Positions 43,771 through 53,864 of a stretch of DNA of 64,000 nt are shown here, in pieces. The stretch is taken from positions 1-64,000 of the forward strand of contig NZ_PJBF01000045.1 in the NCBI RefSeq assembly GCF_002836505.1. Direction: 5' to 3'. Positions within the stretch are counted from its first letter, which is position 1. Each line of letters opens with the position of its first letter. Under the pieces are notes generated by a model. It was given only the letters and a program-made list of their open reading frames with translations. It was not told the origin of the DNA and did no database searches. The position numbers and the translations under genes are program-made. Origin of the DNA: Psychrobacter sp. Choline-02u-9. Lineage in GTDB: Bacteria > Pseudomonadota > Gammaproteobacteria > Pseudomonadales > Moraxellaceae.

Positions 43771-46608
43771 CTAGCCTGCTTCTTTGCTCTCAGCAGCCAA
43801 TTGACGTAGTACATAGTGCAATACGCCGCCATGACGCACATATTCGCGCTCTTTTGGCGTTTGTAGACCAACATTTACCTCAAAGGTTTCTGCCGATCCG
43901 TCAGCACGTGTAGCCGTAACCGTGGCCGTTTTACTCTCGCCATTGTCCAAACCTGTGATGCTCAGCACTTCTGAACCATCTAGTTTGTAAGTCTCTGCAT
44001 TTTGACCATCTTTAAACGTCAATGGCAGCACACCCATACCGACTAGGTTTGAACGGTGAATACGTTCAAACGAGCTGGTTAAAACTGCTTTTACGCCTAG
44101 CAAGATGGTACCTTTAGCTGCCCAATCACGGCTCGAACCAGAACCATACTCTGCCCCGCCCAATACCACTAACGGACGCTTATCTTCTTTATACTTCATC
44201 GCTGCGTTATAGATAGGCATTTCTTCGCCATCTTGTAACGTAGCGCTGTCATCTTTGAAGTAGTAGGTATAGCCGCCTTCTTTACCGCCCATCATGGTGT
44301 TTTTGATACGGATATTGGCAAAGGTACCACGAGTCATGACTGCATCATTACCACGGCGTGAACCATAGCTGTTAAAGTCTGCTTCCATCACACCGCGCTC
44401 TTGCAAGTAGTTACCTGCTGGTGAGTCTGGATCGATATTACCTGCTGGTGAGATATGATCGGTGGTGATTGAATCACCGAACAGACCTAGGATACGCGCG
44501 CCTTCGATATCAGGGATACCTTCTGGCTCCATAGTCATACCATCAAAGAACGGTGGGTTTTTGATATAAGTCGACCCTTCATCCCATGGATATAGTTGGC
44601 TATCCGCTGAACTAATTGCGTTCCACGCTGCACTGCCGTCAAATACTTCGCCATAGTTTTTTCGGAACATATCGGCATCGATATTGTTGGCAATTAACTC
44701 GTTAATTTCTTCCGAGGTCGGCCAGATATCTTTTAGAAATACATCATTGCCATCTTGATCCTGTCCTAGCGGATGAGTGGTCAGATCGATATCTACTGTA
44801 CCTGCTAACGCGTAGGCAACGACTAACGGTGGTGATGCTAAATAACTGGCTTTGACATGCGAGTGAATACGACCTTCAAAGTTACGGTTACCAGACAGTA
44901 CCGCTGCTGCGACCAAATCATTTTCCTCAATGCCTTTTTCGATCTCTTCTGATAATGGTCCTGAATTACCGATACACGTGGTACACCCATAACCGACTAG
45001 ATAGAAGCCTGTTTTTTCTAGCTCATCCATCAGATGGGTTTTTTCTAAATAGTCGGTGACTACTTTAGAACCGGGTGCGAGCGATGTCTTCACCCAAGGC
45101 TTGGCTTTAAGACCTTTGGCAGCAGCTTTTTTGGCCACTAGACCTGCACCAATCATTACCGCTGGATTAGAAGTATTGGTACAAGAAGTAATGGCAGCAA
45201 TAACTACCGACCCGTCTCGTAGTTTGTGTTGTTTGTCATCGATGCTGACATTTGAGAAGACATTATTTGCTGGCGCGTAACCTGCATTGTCATCACTGGT
45301 ATCAACTTCGATATTCGGTTCAGCCGCCAAGTGTTCAGCTTGCTCTTGCTCGCCGCCTTCTTGATCAAAGCGTACTTTGCCTTCTACTTCTGACTTGCGA
45401 TCTTTGGTCATTTTTTCTAGCGTTTCGCCGAACTTCTCATGCATATCAGACAAATTGATACGCTGCTGTGGCAAGTTCGGACCAGCAAGTGCTGGCTGTA
45501 CTGACGACAGATCTAGTTCTAATTTGCTTGAATAAGTCGCCGCAGGTGTATCGGCATCGTGCCATAAGCCTTGCGCCTTAGCATACTTTTCAACCAACTC
45601 AATCTGCTCTTCATCACGGCCTGATAGACGCAAGTAATCAATCGCCATTTGGTCAATTGGGAAAATACCACAAGTCGCACCATACTCTGGTGACATATTG
45701 GCAATGGTAGCGCGGTCCGCTAGCGGCATACTATGTAAGCCTTCGCCATAAAACTCGACGAACTTACCTACCACACCATGTGCACGCAACATCTCAACGA
45801 CACGTAATACCAAATCGGTTGCGGTGACGCCTTCGGTTAGCTTGCCTTTTAACTCAAACCCGACCACTTGTGGAATCAGCATCGAAGACGGTTGGCCTAG
45901 CATCGCAGCTTCAGCTTCGATACCGCCCACACCCCAACCAAGCACGCCAATACCATTAATCATCGTGGTATGGCTATCTGTACCAAATACTGTATCTGGA
46001 TAAGCTGTCAGCTCACCATCGACGTCTGCTGCCATCACCACACGGGCTAAATACTCAAGGTTAACCTGATGCACGATACCTGTCGCTGGTGGTACCACGA
46101 CGAAGTTTTCAAAGGCTTGCTTGCCCCAATGCAAAAACTCATAGCGCTCATTGTTACGCTTAAATTCAATCTTTTCATTCAAATCTAGCGCATCTTCGCG
46201 GCCATAAGCATCGACCTGTACAGAGTGATCGACGACCAGCTCACTAGGAATAAACGGATTGATCTGCTCAGCCTTACCGCCAAGCTCGACCACTGCATCA
46301 CGCATCGCCGCCAAATCGACTACTGAAGGTACACCAGTGAAATCTTGCAATACCACACGCGCTGGCATAAAGGCGATTTCTTTTGACGCCTCAGCCCCTG
46401 CATCCCAGTTGGCAACTGCTTCGATATGGTTTTTGCCAACTGACTGGCCGCCGTCTTCGTTACGCAATAGGTTTTCTAATACCACTTTCATACAAAATGG
46501 TAGTGTATTGATATGCTCATAAGTTTCGGTCAGCTTTGGTAGGCTGTAGTAGGCATGTTCCTTGCCAGCAACCGAAAGGGTGTCTTTTACATCAAAAATA
46601 TCACTCAT
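43771..46608 (-). CDS. acnA: Aconitate hydratase A
   Basis: This TCA-cycle enzyme interconverts citrate and isocitrate with a [4Fe-4S] cluster. The three cluster Cys lie in SCTNTSNP and GYGCTTCIGNSGPL. QDFTGVPSVVDLAAMRDAV and VFGTDSHTTMINGIGVLGWG are family signatures, and the swivel domain has GAEYGSGSSRDWAAKG. The ATG at 46608 has AAGGAAG upstream; a leader from 46644 is unlikely. At 945 residues it is about 50 longer than E. coli AcnA, partly from a Glu/Gln/Asp-rich linker before the cluster region (EGGEQEQAEHLAAEPNIEVD). Confidence 0.97.
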   Translation of the reverse strand: MSDIFDVKDTLSVAGKEHAYYSLPKLTETYEHINTLPFCMKVVLENLLRNEDGGQSVGKNHIEAVANWDAGAEASKEIAFMPARVVLQDFTGVPSVVDLAAMRDAVVELGGKAEQINPFIPSELVVDHSVQVDAYGREDALDLNEKIEFKRNNERYEFLHWGKQAFENFVVVPPATGIVHQVNLEYLARVVMAADVDGELTAYPDTVFGTDSHTTMINGIGVLGWGVGGIEAEAAMLGQPSSMLIPQVVGFELKGKLTEGVTATDLVLRVVEMLRAHGVVGKFVEFYGEGLHSMPLADRATIANMSPEYGATCGIFPIDQMAIDYLRLSGRDEEQIELVEKYAKAQGLWHDADTPAATYSSKLELDLSSVQPALAGPNLPQQRINLSDMHEKFGETLEKMTKDRKSEVEGKVRFDQEGGEQEQAEHLAAEPNIEVDTSDDNAGYAPANNVFSNVSIDDKQHKLRDGSVVIAAITSCTNTSNPAVMIGAGLVAKKAAAKGLKAKPWVKTSLAPGSKVVTDYLEKTHLMDELEKTGFYLVGYGCTTCIGNSGPLSEEIEKGIEENDLVAAAVLSGNRNFEGRIHSHVKASYLASPPLVVAYALAGTVDIDLTTHPLGQDQDGNDVFLKDIWPTSEEINELIANNIDADMFRKNYGEVFDGSAAWNAISSADSQLYPWDEGSTYIKNPPFFDGMTMEPEGIPDIEGARILGLFGDSITTDHISPAGNIDPDSPAGNYLQERGVMEADFNSYGSRRGNDAVMTRGTFANIRIKNTMMGGKEGGYTYYFKDDSATLQDGEEMPIYNAAMKYKEDKRPLVVLGGAEYGSGSSRDWAAKGTILLGVKAVLTSSFERIHRSNLVGMGVLPLTFKDGQNAETYKLDGSEVLSITGLDNGESKTATVTATRADGSAETFEVNVGLQTPKEREYVRHGGVLHYVLRQLAAESKEAG

Positions 46609-46649
46609 GATAGCTTCCTTATCGTTGTTATAAATCCTGGACATAAATT

Positions 46650-46655
46650 ATTATA
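46650..46655 (-). promoter_or_regulatory. Candidate acnA promoter -10
   Basis: On the minus strand TATAAT lies 42 bp before the acnA ATG, with TTGAGC 19 bp further upstream as a loose -35. Confidence 0.4.
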
Positions 46656-46904
46656 AGTTTATGTATGACTGGTGGCTCAATAAATGATTGATCTGTCTTG
46701 AATCAATATCGCAGTTTCGCAAAACTGCCTGATATGAGTCAGTGTTAACAAAAGAGATAATCATATCTGTAGTGATTAACAGAAACTCCCTTTTACCATA
46801 ACAAACATACAAGGCTTTGTTAACGTCTGGACGTTGTCGAATCGTGGCACAATCGTAAACGTAACAATGGTTTAGCGAGCTATTTTTAAGCAATCCCTTT
46901 CTAT

Positions 46905-47975
46905 TTATTTTTTATCTTTTTTACGTCGCCCACTGCGGAACACGTAGCTGTCTTCATAAAAGTCAGTATCGGCATTCTCTGCCCAAAAGTGTGGCACCCC
47001 TAAGATCGGTAACGGCGCAAGCTGGCGCGGTTTGACGTCATCATTGGATAATAATGTGTCCATGTATTCGGCAACTTTGTCATCCAAATAGCTCATACGT
47101 TCAGCTAACGATAAGGTAAAGAATTCTTGTGCAACGTGAATGACAATGCTGTGAGCGCATAGAGGTTTGCGAGGATGTACCAACTGCTCAAGCAGTGCAT
47201 GGCCAAAGATATAGACTGCTGCCTGAGCACTTGTATTCGGTTGTGCTGGGTTGTCCCATTTAGCACGTGGCTTCACCAAACTTGCCTGCCAGTCAAAATT
47301 GACTAATGCCTTACCGATACTAGCATCAGAAGTCACTAGCACTGCGCCATTCTCATCAAAGACAGTAATAGTGTCGCGCACACGCCCTCGACGCTCACTA
47401 ATGCCCTGCTTTGCGATTTCTAGCATATGGTAGTAATTGAGCATAGCTTTAGTCTTCGGAAAGGTCAGCCAAATACTGCCATTAAACAAGTCATGCAAAT
47501 TATCACGCGTCGGGATATTGCCAGTTGTGCCGATAAATTGTTCATAGGCCTCCCCTTCAGGCAATGCATTTTGAGAGACAAACTGTAGCGTTTGAGACGC
47601 ATGACCATGGGCAGGTTTAGTATGCGGTAACGGCTGTTGCAAATATTCAGCCTGCTGCGTCACTGCCGCTTTTAAGACTTTGGCAATCGTGTCAGGCGTA
47701 TTGATGTCAGAAGCATTTATATCGTGCTTATTTGGGCTTTTCACATTATCCAAACCTTCTGAATCATTCGAACCATCCAAGCTCTTTCTCTGTGATTTCG
47801 AGCGACTAAGGTGTTCAATCGTGTTGCTGATATAACTCAATTGAGTAATATGCGATAACCAAGGCACTTGCCAGTCAATAGTAGCAAAGCTGTTATCAAG
47901 CTGACCTTCTACTACAGGCAGCTGCTTAGTATGAGTATCAGAGTTAAGTGTGGCGGGTAAATCACTGGCAGGCAT
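46905..47975 (-). CDS. DUF3025 family protein
   Basis: The 356-residue protein carries the DUF3025 core PTRDNLHDLFNGSIWLTFPK followed by TKAMLNYYHMLEI, RRGRVRDTITVFDENGAVLV and IFGHALLEQLVHPRKPLCAH. An Asn/Asp/Ser-rich segment of about 50 residues is inserted near the N-terminus. The C-terminus is basic (SGRRKKDKK). The family is widespread in proteobacteria and of unknown function. It is a single gene, divergent from the YdjM-like gene. Confidence 0.85.
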   Translation of the reverse strand: MPASDLPATLNSDTHTKQLPVVEGQLDNSFATIDWQVPWLSHITQLSYISNTIEHLSRSKSQRKSLDGSNDSEGLDNVKSPNKHDINASDINTPDTIAKVLKAAVTQQAEYLQQPLPHTKPAHGHASQTLQFVSQNALPEGEAYEQFIGTTGNIPTRDNLHDLFNGSIWLTFPKTKAMLNYYHMLEIAKQGISERRGRVRDTITVFDENGAVLVTSDASIGKALVNFDWQASLVKPRAKWDNPAQPNTSAQAAVYIFGHALLEQLVHPRKPLCAHSIVIHVAQEFFTLSLAERMSYLDDKVAEYMDTLLSNDDVKPRQLAPLPILGVPHFWAENADTDFYEDSYVFRSGRRKKDKK

Positions 47976-48101
47976 AGACGCTCTCTCTTACAGGCTATCT
48001 CTATTAGACGTATGGACGGTATATGGTATCATGGTGCGCTTTTTTACTGCTAGATACGCCGCTCGAAAGGACTTTTTGAGCGCTATGGATGAATGAGTTT
48101 T

Positions 48102-48818
48102 ATGGCAAATTTTAATACCCACTTAAATGTCGCCTTTATGGTCAGCGGCACACTGAGTTTGACGGTTTATAAAGCTGGATTAATTGATGATTCAGGGTTT
48201 TTGGTGTGCGTGGCGCTTGGTACTATCGGTGGGTTGCTGCCAGACTTGGATTCTGATAATTCAACACCGATTAAGCTCGGTTTTAATATCACCTCGTTTA
48301 TATTTGCCTTTGGTCTGGTCATGCATTGGCGGAGTGATTTAAGCTTACTGGCATTAATAGTATTGTGGCTGGCGGGCTACGGTTTTATGCGTTACGTCGT
48401 CTTTCATATTTTTACTACTATGACGGTGCATCGCGGCGTCATCCACTCTGTGCCGTATATGGCGATACTGGGATTGGGTCTGACGTGCTTAAGTTATTAT
48501 GGCTTGCACCTACCACTGACGACCAGTTGGTTTTATGGTCTGTTTTTATTTGGTGGCGCGATAGTGCATTTGTCATTGGACGAGCTGTATAGCGTCAATT
48601 TGTCCAATATGAAAATGAAACGCTCATCGGGTACAGCGATGAAGTTTTATCAGCCAAAAGACAAATGGTGGTATTTGCTCTTATATACTATTCTGGCGCT
48701 ACTGGTATATGCCGCTCCGCCTTTTGAGGTGTTTTGGTCACGATTAAGTGATCCTTCCGCATGGGCGCAGCTTAAGGTCGGTATATTGCCAGAATTAATA
48801 AAAAGCATGCTGCAATAA
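48102..48818 (+). CDS. YdjM-like (DUF457) inner-membrane metal-dependent hydrolase
   Basis: The protein from the ATG at 48102 (238 residues) opens MANFNTHLNVAFMVSGTLSL. The early His, GGLLPDLDSDNSTPIK, MTVHRGVIHSVPY and HLSLDELYSVN match the YdjM/LexA-linked membrane hydrolase family, with His and Asp residues placed to bind metal between several membrane helices. Substrate and role are not known. It is divergent from the DUF3025 gene; a second in-frame ATG at 48093 is possible. Confidence 0.8.
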   Translation: MANFNTHLNVAFMVSGTLSLTVYKAGLIDDSGFLVCVALGTIGGLLPDLDSDNSTPIKLGFNITSFIFAFGLVMHWRSDLSLLALIVLWLAGYGFMRYVVFHIFTTMTVHRGVIHSVPYMAILGLGLTCLSYYGLHLPLTTSWFYGLFLFGGAIVHLSLDELYSVNLSNMKMKRSSGTAMKFYQPKDKWWYLLLYTILALLVYAAPPFEVFWSRLSDPSAWAQLKVGILPELIKSMLQ

Positions 48819-48877
48819 AGTTATCAAAAGACCATTGAGCCTAAACGAATAAGCCCAAACAAAAATTAGAGTAAAAC

Positions 48878-49465
48878 ATGCAATCTTACCCAAGTACTTG
48901 CCCGTGCCAAATCAATCCAACAGCAGAGACGGCAGACGCTCCGCTATCCTATCAAAACTGCTGCCAGCCTTATCATGATGCTTTTTATAATGGTGCTTTT
49001 TATAATGATGAGGTTGACGAAGCAGATGGTATAAAAGCGGAGACAGCCGAACGGCTCATGCGTACGCGCTATAGTGCGTTTGTACTCGTGAAACCAGACT
49101 ATATCGTCAAGACCACAGTACCTGCGCAGCAAGGCTTGCTTGACGTTCAGGCGATTAAGAGTTGGGCTAAAGAGACAGATTGGGCAGGATTAGAGATTGT
49201 AGAACACAAGCCAAAGCTGGGTAAGAGGCATGCACAGGTTGAATTTAAGGCTTATTTTAATGCTAAAGATAATGCAGGTGATTTAGCAGGAAAAATACAG
49301 GCGCATCATGAACTGTCTACTTTTGTAAAAGCTAAACACAAAGCCAACGTTGATACGCGCTGGTACTTTTTAGATCCAACGGTTGCGATGACTGTCAGCC
49401 AAAAGCAACCGTGCATTTGTGGGTCGGGTGAAAAGTTTAAACGGTGTTGTGGAAGTTATATTTAA
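48878..49465 (+). CDS. YchJ family SEC-C motif protein
   Basis: The 195-residue protein has Cys-rich ends: CPCQINP with QNCCQPYHD at the N-terminus, and CICGSGEKFKRCCG (SEC-C zinc motif) at the C-terminus. Between them, ERLMRTRYSAFVLVKPDYIV and VEFKAYF are typical of YchJ. The family has an NTF2-like fold and unknown function. A 15-bp tandem duplication at 48978-49007 encodes AFYNG-AFYND. It is convergent with the amidotransferase gene, with only 24 bp between. Confidence 0.88.
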   Translation: MQSYPSTCPCQINPTAETADAPLSYQNCCQPYHDAFYNGAFYNDEVDEADGIKAETAERLMRTRYSAFVLVKPDYIVKTTVPAQQGLLDVQAIKSWAKETDWAGLEIVEHKPKLGKRHAQVEFKAYFNAKDNAGDLAGKIQAHHELSTFVKAKHKANVDTRWYFLDPTVAMTVSQKQPCICGSGEKFKRCCGSYI

Positions 49466-49489
49466 AAAAATTTAGTTATTTATCGTTCC

Positions 49490-50410
49490 CTAAACACTCG
49501 CTCCAACGGCTCGTGCAATTGCAATACCTTCATCAACGGTCAAAAATTTACGCTGGCTTGGACTGTCTTTATAAATGACATCACCATCTTGAAAAATTAA
49601 ACATTCATTGACTGCCAATTGTTGCCATTTCTCATTTTCAGTCAATGGAACGGTGACTAAAATAGTGACTTTATCTGTGTCTGTGGTCACATCACCAAAA
49701 TTAATCGCCATATCATCATCAGCGAGTTTGGCTTCACCAAATGGTGCTTTGCGCGTAAGATAAAACAGTAAGCTACCTGCATAAGCCAGTTGCCACCTAC
49801 CATTGGATATTAAGCAATTAAATAACCCATTGGCAGAGAGATAGCGACACTGGGTGGTCAAGAAATTAAACAGTGTCTTGTCATCAGGGCGTGACTTAAA
49901 GCTACTCTTTAGACGATTGACCAAATAGCAAAATGCCATTTCAGAATCAGTTGAACCAACTGGCTGACAGTGTGAGGCATTGCCGTTGTCTTGTAGGCGC
50001 TGACAGCGTTTGATAAATTCGCTATTCATCTGCCCATTGTGCGCAAACACCCACTGCTCGCCCCAAACTTCACGGACGAATGGATGGGTATTTGCCAAGC
50101 AGTTCTGCCCTTGCGTCGCTTTACGAATATGCGCGATGACATTCATGGCTTTGATTGGGTAGTTATTGACTAAATCGGCGACTGGCGATAGATGGCTTGG
50201 ACGATTGTCATGAAACAAACGCAGACCCGTTGAGTCATTTGCCGTCTCATCGTTAGCTTTGTCATTATTGCTGCATTCGCTGCGCTCAAAAAACGCAATA
50301 CCAAAGCCATCTTCATGACTGTCTGTCATCCCGCCGCGCTTGCGAAATCCTGCAAAGCTAAAGCCAATATCTGTTGGGGTATTACAGTTCATTCCTAAGA
50401 GTTGACACAT
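49490..50410 (-). CDS. Class II glutamine amidotransferase (YafJ-like)
   Basis: The 306-residue Ntn-type enzyme has Cys2 directly after the start Met (MCQLLGMNCNTP), expected to be the nucleophile after Met removal. DGFGIAFFE, AHIRKATQG, NTHPFVRE, FAHNGQM and GSTDSEMAFC complete the glutaminase site. The amide acceptor is unknown; YafJ homologues are stand-alone. A Asn/Asp-rich insert (SNNDKANDETANDSTG) is unusual. Its ATG touches the DUF2007 stop (TAAATG). Confidence 0.9.
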   Translation of the reverse strand: MCQLLGMNCNTPTDIGFSFAGFRKRGGMTDSHEDGFGIAFFERSECSNNDKANDETANDSTGLRLFHDNRPSHLSPVADLVNNYPIKAMNVIAHIRKATQGQNCLANTHPFVREVWGEQWVFAHNGQMNSEFIKRCQRLQDNGNASHCQPVGSTDSEMAFCYLVNRLKSSFKSRPDDKTLFNFLTTQCRYLSANGLFNCLISNGRWQLAYAGSLLFYLTRKAPFGEAKLADDDMAINFGDVTTDTDKVTILVTVPLTENEKWQQLAVNECLIFQDGDVIYKDSPSQRKFLTVDEGIAIARAVGASV

Positions 50411-50740
50411 TTACAGTTCACCGCCTTTATTGTCGTCTATTATCGAGTTACCTTGAATAGGATTGCTTTGAGCAGCAGATAGCGCATCAAAGTCAGCATC
50501 ACTCATCTCATCTAGTAAGGCTGCACCATCGGTTGGAATGGTCGCTAAGATACACTGAGCTTCTACCAAATCCGTATCCTCTACCCAGAGAACGATACCC
50601 GAGTTCATACCTGGGATAGCGCTGAGCGGTTGCAAGGACACGGTGATGCCGTTATTACGTAGTAGGTTGGCGTGCAGCTCACCCTGCATATTGGTATCGT
50701 AGCGCGCCAGTTTGTGCCAGTTATCAACTTGATCGGTCAT
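50411..50740 (-). CDS. DUF2007 putative signal-transducing protein
   Basis: The 109-residue protein has the DUF2007 pattern: WHKLARYDTNMQGELHANLL, then NNGITVSLQPLSAIPGMNSG and VLWVEDTDLVEAQCILATI. Family members are small ferredoxin-like-fold proteins of unknown role. It directly precedes the amidotransferase gene without a gap, so they form one unit and may work together. Confidence 0.8.
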   Translation of the reverse strand: MTDQVDNWHKLARYDTNMQGELHANLLRNNGITVSLQPLSAIPGMNSGIVLWVEDTDLVEAQCILATIPTDGAALLDEMSDADFDALSAAQSNPIQGNSIIDDNKGGEL

Positions 50741-50812
50741 GGGGTCGCCTCTAAGGTTTCGGTACTAAAATTAGTACTAGCATTGGTACTAGAATAAATG
50801 AATAGGCAATGC

Positions 50813-51976
50813 TTAAGACAATTGATCTAGCGTATATTCTTTGATTGCAAACTCACTACTATTTAATGTTTCCTGCGCTTGCTCAGCTTGCGTGATACTG
50901 CTAAATACGCCGACTATTTGATTATCTGGTTTGCTTAATAGTACAAATACGGTATTTTGCGACTTTTCAACATGCGCCCAATGATAAGCAGCCAAGCGTT
51001 TCATCAAGTCAGGGTTTTTGACCATGATGTTATCACCCGTACGGCCTTCGGTACGATTGTAGTGAATCACGTTTAGGCGTAATAACCAGAAAATCACTGC
51101 TGCCTTTGCCAGCATAACAGGTAGTGCACGGTTTTCGTCGTTATTTAGCGGGCGAATCGATTCATAACCTTGTAAGAACGCTGCCATTTTACTACGATCA
51201 AAGTTAACGGATTCGCCTTGTTCTGCAACACCCCACGTGGTACAAAAATCATTGATAGTGATCGCAATATCCATCACATAATGCTCAACGCTGACTTCGG
51301 TAAAATCCAACAGGCCCGTCAGCCGCGCTTCGCCTTTTTGTAGATTCCATAAGGTATTGTCAGCGAACATGTCTAAATGGCATAAACCTTTTGGCAAGGT
51401 TGCCAGTGGTAATTCCGAATAAGAGCGCCAGATATCGCTCATCAGCTTAGCTTCGTCACCTGGCATAAACTGCATTTCACGGTCGCGCACATCTGCCCAT
51501 GGGTACAAAGGCACGCCATATTGCTCACTTGGTTGTAGTGCTTGTAGCGTTTCATGCAGCATCGCTAATGCCGCGCCAATATCATGACACATTGCTTGCG
51601 TGGTTTGATCTGGATGTGAACCTGTTAGACACGGCACTAGCGTAATCGCTTTGTCTTCATAATGGATGACATAACGCTTATCATCGTTATCCGTTTGCGA
51701 ACCATTTGATTCAACAACGGCTAGCGGCGCGGCAACTGGTAATTTGCCATTTAATTGATTAAGAATAACGGCCATTTTTTCGATATCAGCAGGTGGACGC
51801 TCTTCAAATAAAGTGAATACGTAAGAGTACGTGCCGTCTACATCGTCAGTCGTTTGAATAAACCAGTTTGAGTTTTTAATACCTTGAGTGATCGGAATCG
51901 CGCGGGCAAACGACACGCCAAAGCTTTGGCAAAAGGTGGCAAACTGATCATCGGTTAACTGGGTATAGACGGACAT
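50813..51976 (-). CDS. thrB: Homoserine kinase, APH-fold type
   Basis: It phosphorylates homoserine in threonine synthesis. TQGIKNSNWFIQT and YVFTLFEE are in the N-lobe; LCHLDMFADNTLWN is the catalytic loop and LLDFTEVSVEHYVMDIAITI the metal-binding part, matching the ThrB type II/APH family rather than the GHMP type. At 387 residues it is about 70 longer than the usual 315-320. The extra C-terminal part (HVEKSQNTVFVLLSKPDNQI to the end) looks like a small alpha/beta domain. It is upstream of DUF2007 on the same strand. Confidence 0.9.
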   Translation of the reverse strand: MSVYTQLTDDQFATFCQSFGVSFARAIPITQGIKNSNWFIQTTDDVDGTYSYVFTLFEERPPADIEKMAVILNQLNGKLPVAAPLAVVESNGSQTDNDDKRYVIHYEDKAITLVPCLTGSHPDQTTQAMCHDIGAALAMLHETLQALQPSEQYGVPLYPWADVRDREMQFMPGDEAKLMSDIWRSYSELPLATLPKGLCHLDMFADNTLWNLQKGEARLTGLLDFTEVSVEHYVMDIAITINDFCTTWGVAEQGESVNFDRSKMAAFLQGYESIRPLNNDENRALPVMLAKAAVIFWLLRLNVIHYNRTEGRTGDNIMVKNPDLMKRLAAYHWAHVEKSQNTVFVLLSKPDNQIVGVFSSITQAEQAQETLNSSEFAIKEYTLDQLS

Positions 51977-52161
51977 GACATCTCACTTATAGCAATTGGA
52001 TAAGAAGTTAAATAGGATAAATTTATGCGGTAATGACAGCAATTGTACCGCGCATGATAAAACTATGGTGAAAAGCGTAATAATCTTGCGAAAACCTGCC
52101 TGAAATAGCAGTGATTTTGCTAGACTAGCGCCTATGAATTGATTATAAGGTGAAAGACCCT

Positions 52162-52944
52162 ATGTTAGCAAAGCGTATCATTCCTTGCTTGGACGTAGAC
52201 AATGGCCGCGTGGTCAAAGGCGTGCAGTTTGTCGATATAAAAGACGCAGGCGATCCTGTCGAAGTAGCCAAACGCTACAACGAACAGGGCGCTGATGAGA
52301 TTACTTTTTTGGATATTACTGCGACCAATGATGAGCGCGACACCACTTATCATACTGTTGAACGCATGGCAGAAACGGTATTCGTTCCGCTAACTGTTGG
52401 GGGCGGTGTTCGAAAAATTGCTGATATCCGCAATTTGCTCAATGCTGGCGCGGATAAAGTGGCGATTAACTCAGCAGCCGTATTTACGCCGGAGTTCGTT
52501 GGTGAAGCCGCGCAGAAATTTGGCAACCAGTGTATCGTCGTTGCCATCGATGCCAAACGCGTCGCTGATATCAACGTCGATGGTATTGTCGTACCACGTT
52601 GGGAGATTTTCACTCATGGTGGCCGTAAGCCAACGGGTATCGATGCCGTTGCTTGGGCGAGCAAAATGGCAGAGCTGGGCGCTGGTGAATTACTAGTCAC
52701 CTCGATGGACGGTGATGGCACCAAAAAAGGCTATGATTTGGCGCTGATGCAGCAAATTACGAGCCGCGTTAATGTACCAGTTATCGCCTCAGGCGGCGTC
52801 GGTAACCTACAACATTTAGCAGAAGGCGTACTAGAAGGCGGTGTCGATGCCGTACTTGCCGCCAGTATTTTTCACTTCGGTGAGTACACGGTATTGGAGG
52901 CCAAAGAGTATATGGCAGCGCAAGGAATACAGATGCGTCTTTAG
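52162..52944 (+). CDS. hisF: Imidazole glycerol phosphate synthase, cyclase subunit
   Basis: HisF closes the imidazole ring in histidine synthesis using ammonia from HisH. The 260-residue TIM barrel has the catalytic Asp pair in [10 protein letters not shown] and VVAIDAKR, phosphate-binding LTVGGGVR and VIASGGVGN. The ATG at 52162 fits AAGGTG 9 nt upstream; a GTG at 52150 lies inside that site. It is separate from other his genes here. Confidence 0.97.
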   Translation: MLAKRIIPCLDVDNGRVVKGVQFVDIKDAGDPVEVAKRYNEQGADEITFLDITATNDERDTTYHTVERMAETVFVPLTVGGGVRKIADIRNLLNAGADKVAINSAAVFTPEFVGEAAQKFGNQCIVVAIDAKRVADINVDGIVVPRWEIFTHGGRKPTGIDAVAWASKMAELGAGELLVTSMDGDGTKKGYDLALMQQITSRVNVPVIASGGVGNLQHLAEGVLEGGVDAVLAASIFHFGEYTVLEAKEYMAAQGIQMRL

Positions 52945-53129
52945 CACGCTCGTAATATACAAATAAAACCCAAAAAAATGCTATCATAGCGCTAACCATT
53001 TATTTTCGTTCAATTAACTAGGGCAACGCCAAAACAATAGGTGACCGAATCGATTGAACGCATCAGACTATTTAGCTATTTATTGACGCCTATATTTCAA
53101 TTGAACGCTTATTAAGCAAAGGATTTTTT

Positions 53130-53648
53130 ATGTCGAATTTACAACAGCAGCGCAACGACGTGACTCATATCGATGGTAACCTACATCAAAACGCTGATGC
53201 TCGCATTGGTATCGTTGTTGGTCGTTTTAACGGTTTTGTCGTTGAGTCATTAGTTGATGGTGCAATTGATGCCCTACTCCGTCATGGTGTATTGGGTAGC
53301 AATATTACCGTTATTCGCGTGCCTGGCGCATTTGAGCTACCTCTTGTGGCCCAGCGCGCTGCGGAATCAGATCGTTTTGACGCAATTGTGGCATTGGGTG
53401 CAATCATCCGTGGCAGCACGCCGCACTTTGATATTGTAGCTAGCGAGTCGGCCAAAGGTTTGAGCGCTGTGGCAATGGATTATAATATCCCTGTTGCTAA
53501 CGGTATCATCACCACTGATAGCATCGAGCAAGCTATTGAGCGCTCTGGTACAAAAGCAGGTAATAAAGGCTCTGAAGCTGCGATGGTTGTGCTAGAAATG
53601 ATCGCTGTTTTGTCACAGCTTGATATTGATGATATCGATGAAGCTTAA
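53130..53648 (+). CDS. ribH: 6,7-dimethyl-8-ribityllumazine synthase
   Basis: It makes the last intermediate of riboflavin. [33 protein letters not shown] and [19 protein letters not shown] (catalytic His) are the substrate-site motifs, with [14 protein letters not shown] at the end. At 172 residues it has a Gln/Asn-rich leader of about 24. It precedes nusB, as in many proteobacteria. A strong hairpin follows the stop. Confidence 0.96.
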   Translation: MSNLQQQRNDVTHIDGNLHQNADARIGIVVGRFNGFVVESLVDGAIDALLRHGVLGSNITVIRVPGAFELPLVAQRAAESDRFDAIVALGAIIRGSTPHFDIVASESAKGLSAVAMDYNIPVANGIITTDSIEQAIERSGTKAGNKGSEAAMVVLEMIAVLSQLDIDDIDEA

Positions 53649-53678
53649 GCCTTAAAGCTCAAATTTATTAGTCTAACT

Positions 53679-53706
53679 GGTGCTGCTATTGAGCAATAGC
53701 AGCACC
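53679..53706 (+). other. Strong stem-loop after ribH
   Basis: GGTGCTGCTATT and AATAGCAGCACC form a 12-bp perfect stem with a GAGC tetraloop, 31 bp after ribH. It lacks a T-run. It may stabilise the ribH mRNA or slow read-through into nusB. Confidence 0.6.
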
Positions 53707-53864
53707 TTGTAACATGACGCCAGCTATCAACACACTGGCTATTTTTTGAATTTTCGCCGTATTTCTATACCCTTTAAAATTTTGAATAAACAAAGCTAAA
53801 AAGCTACTTTGTTAATTTATATTTTGACTGGGTATCATCTCAAAAATTTAGGTACAGACCCCCT

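Noticed and set aside
46651-46893. 80-codon open frame on the minus strand upstream of acnA
   Set aside because: It starts with TTG, has no ribosome binding site, contains the likely acnA promoter, and its product resembles nothing.
52945-53129. FMN riboswitch before ribH
   Set aside because: None of the conserved FMN-element segments can be found in the 185-bp spacer.
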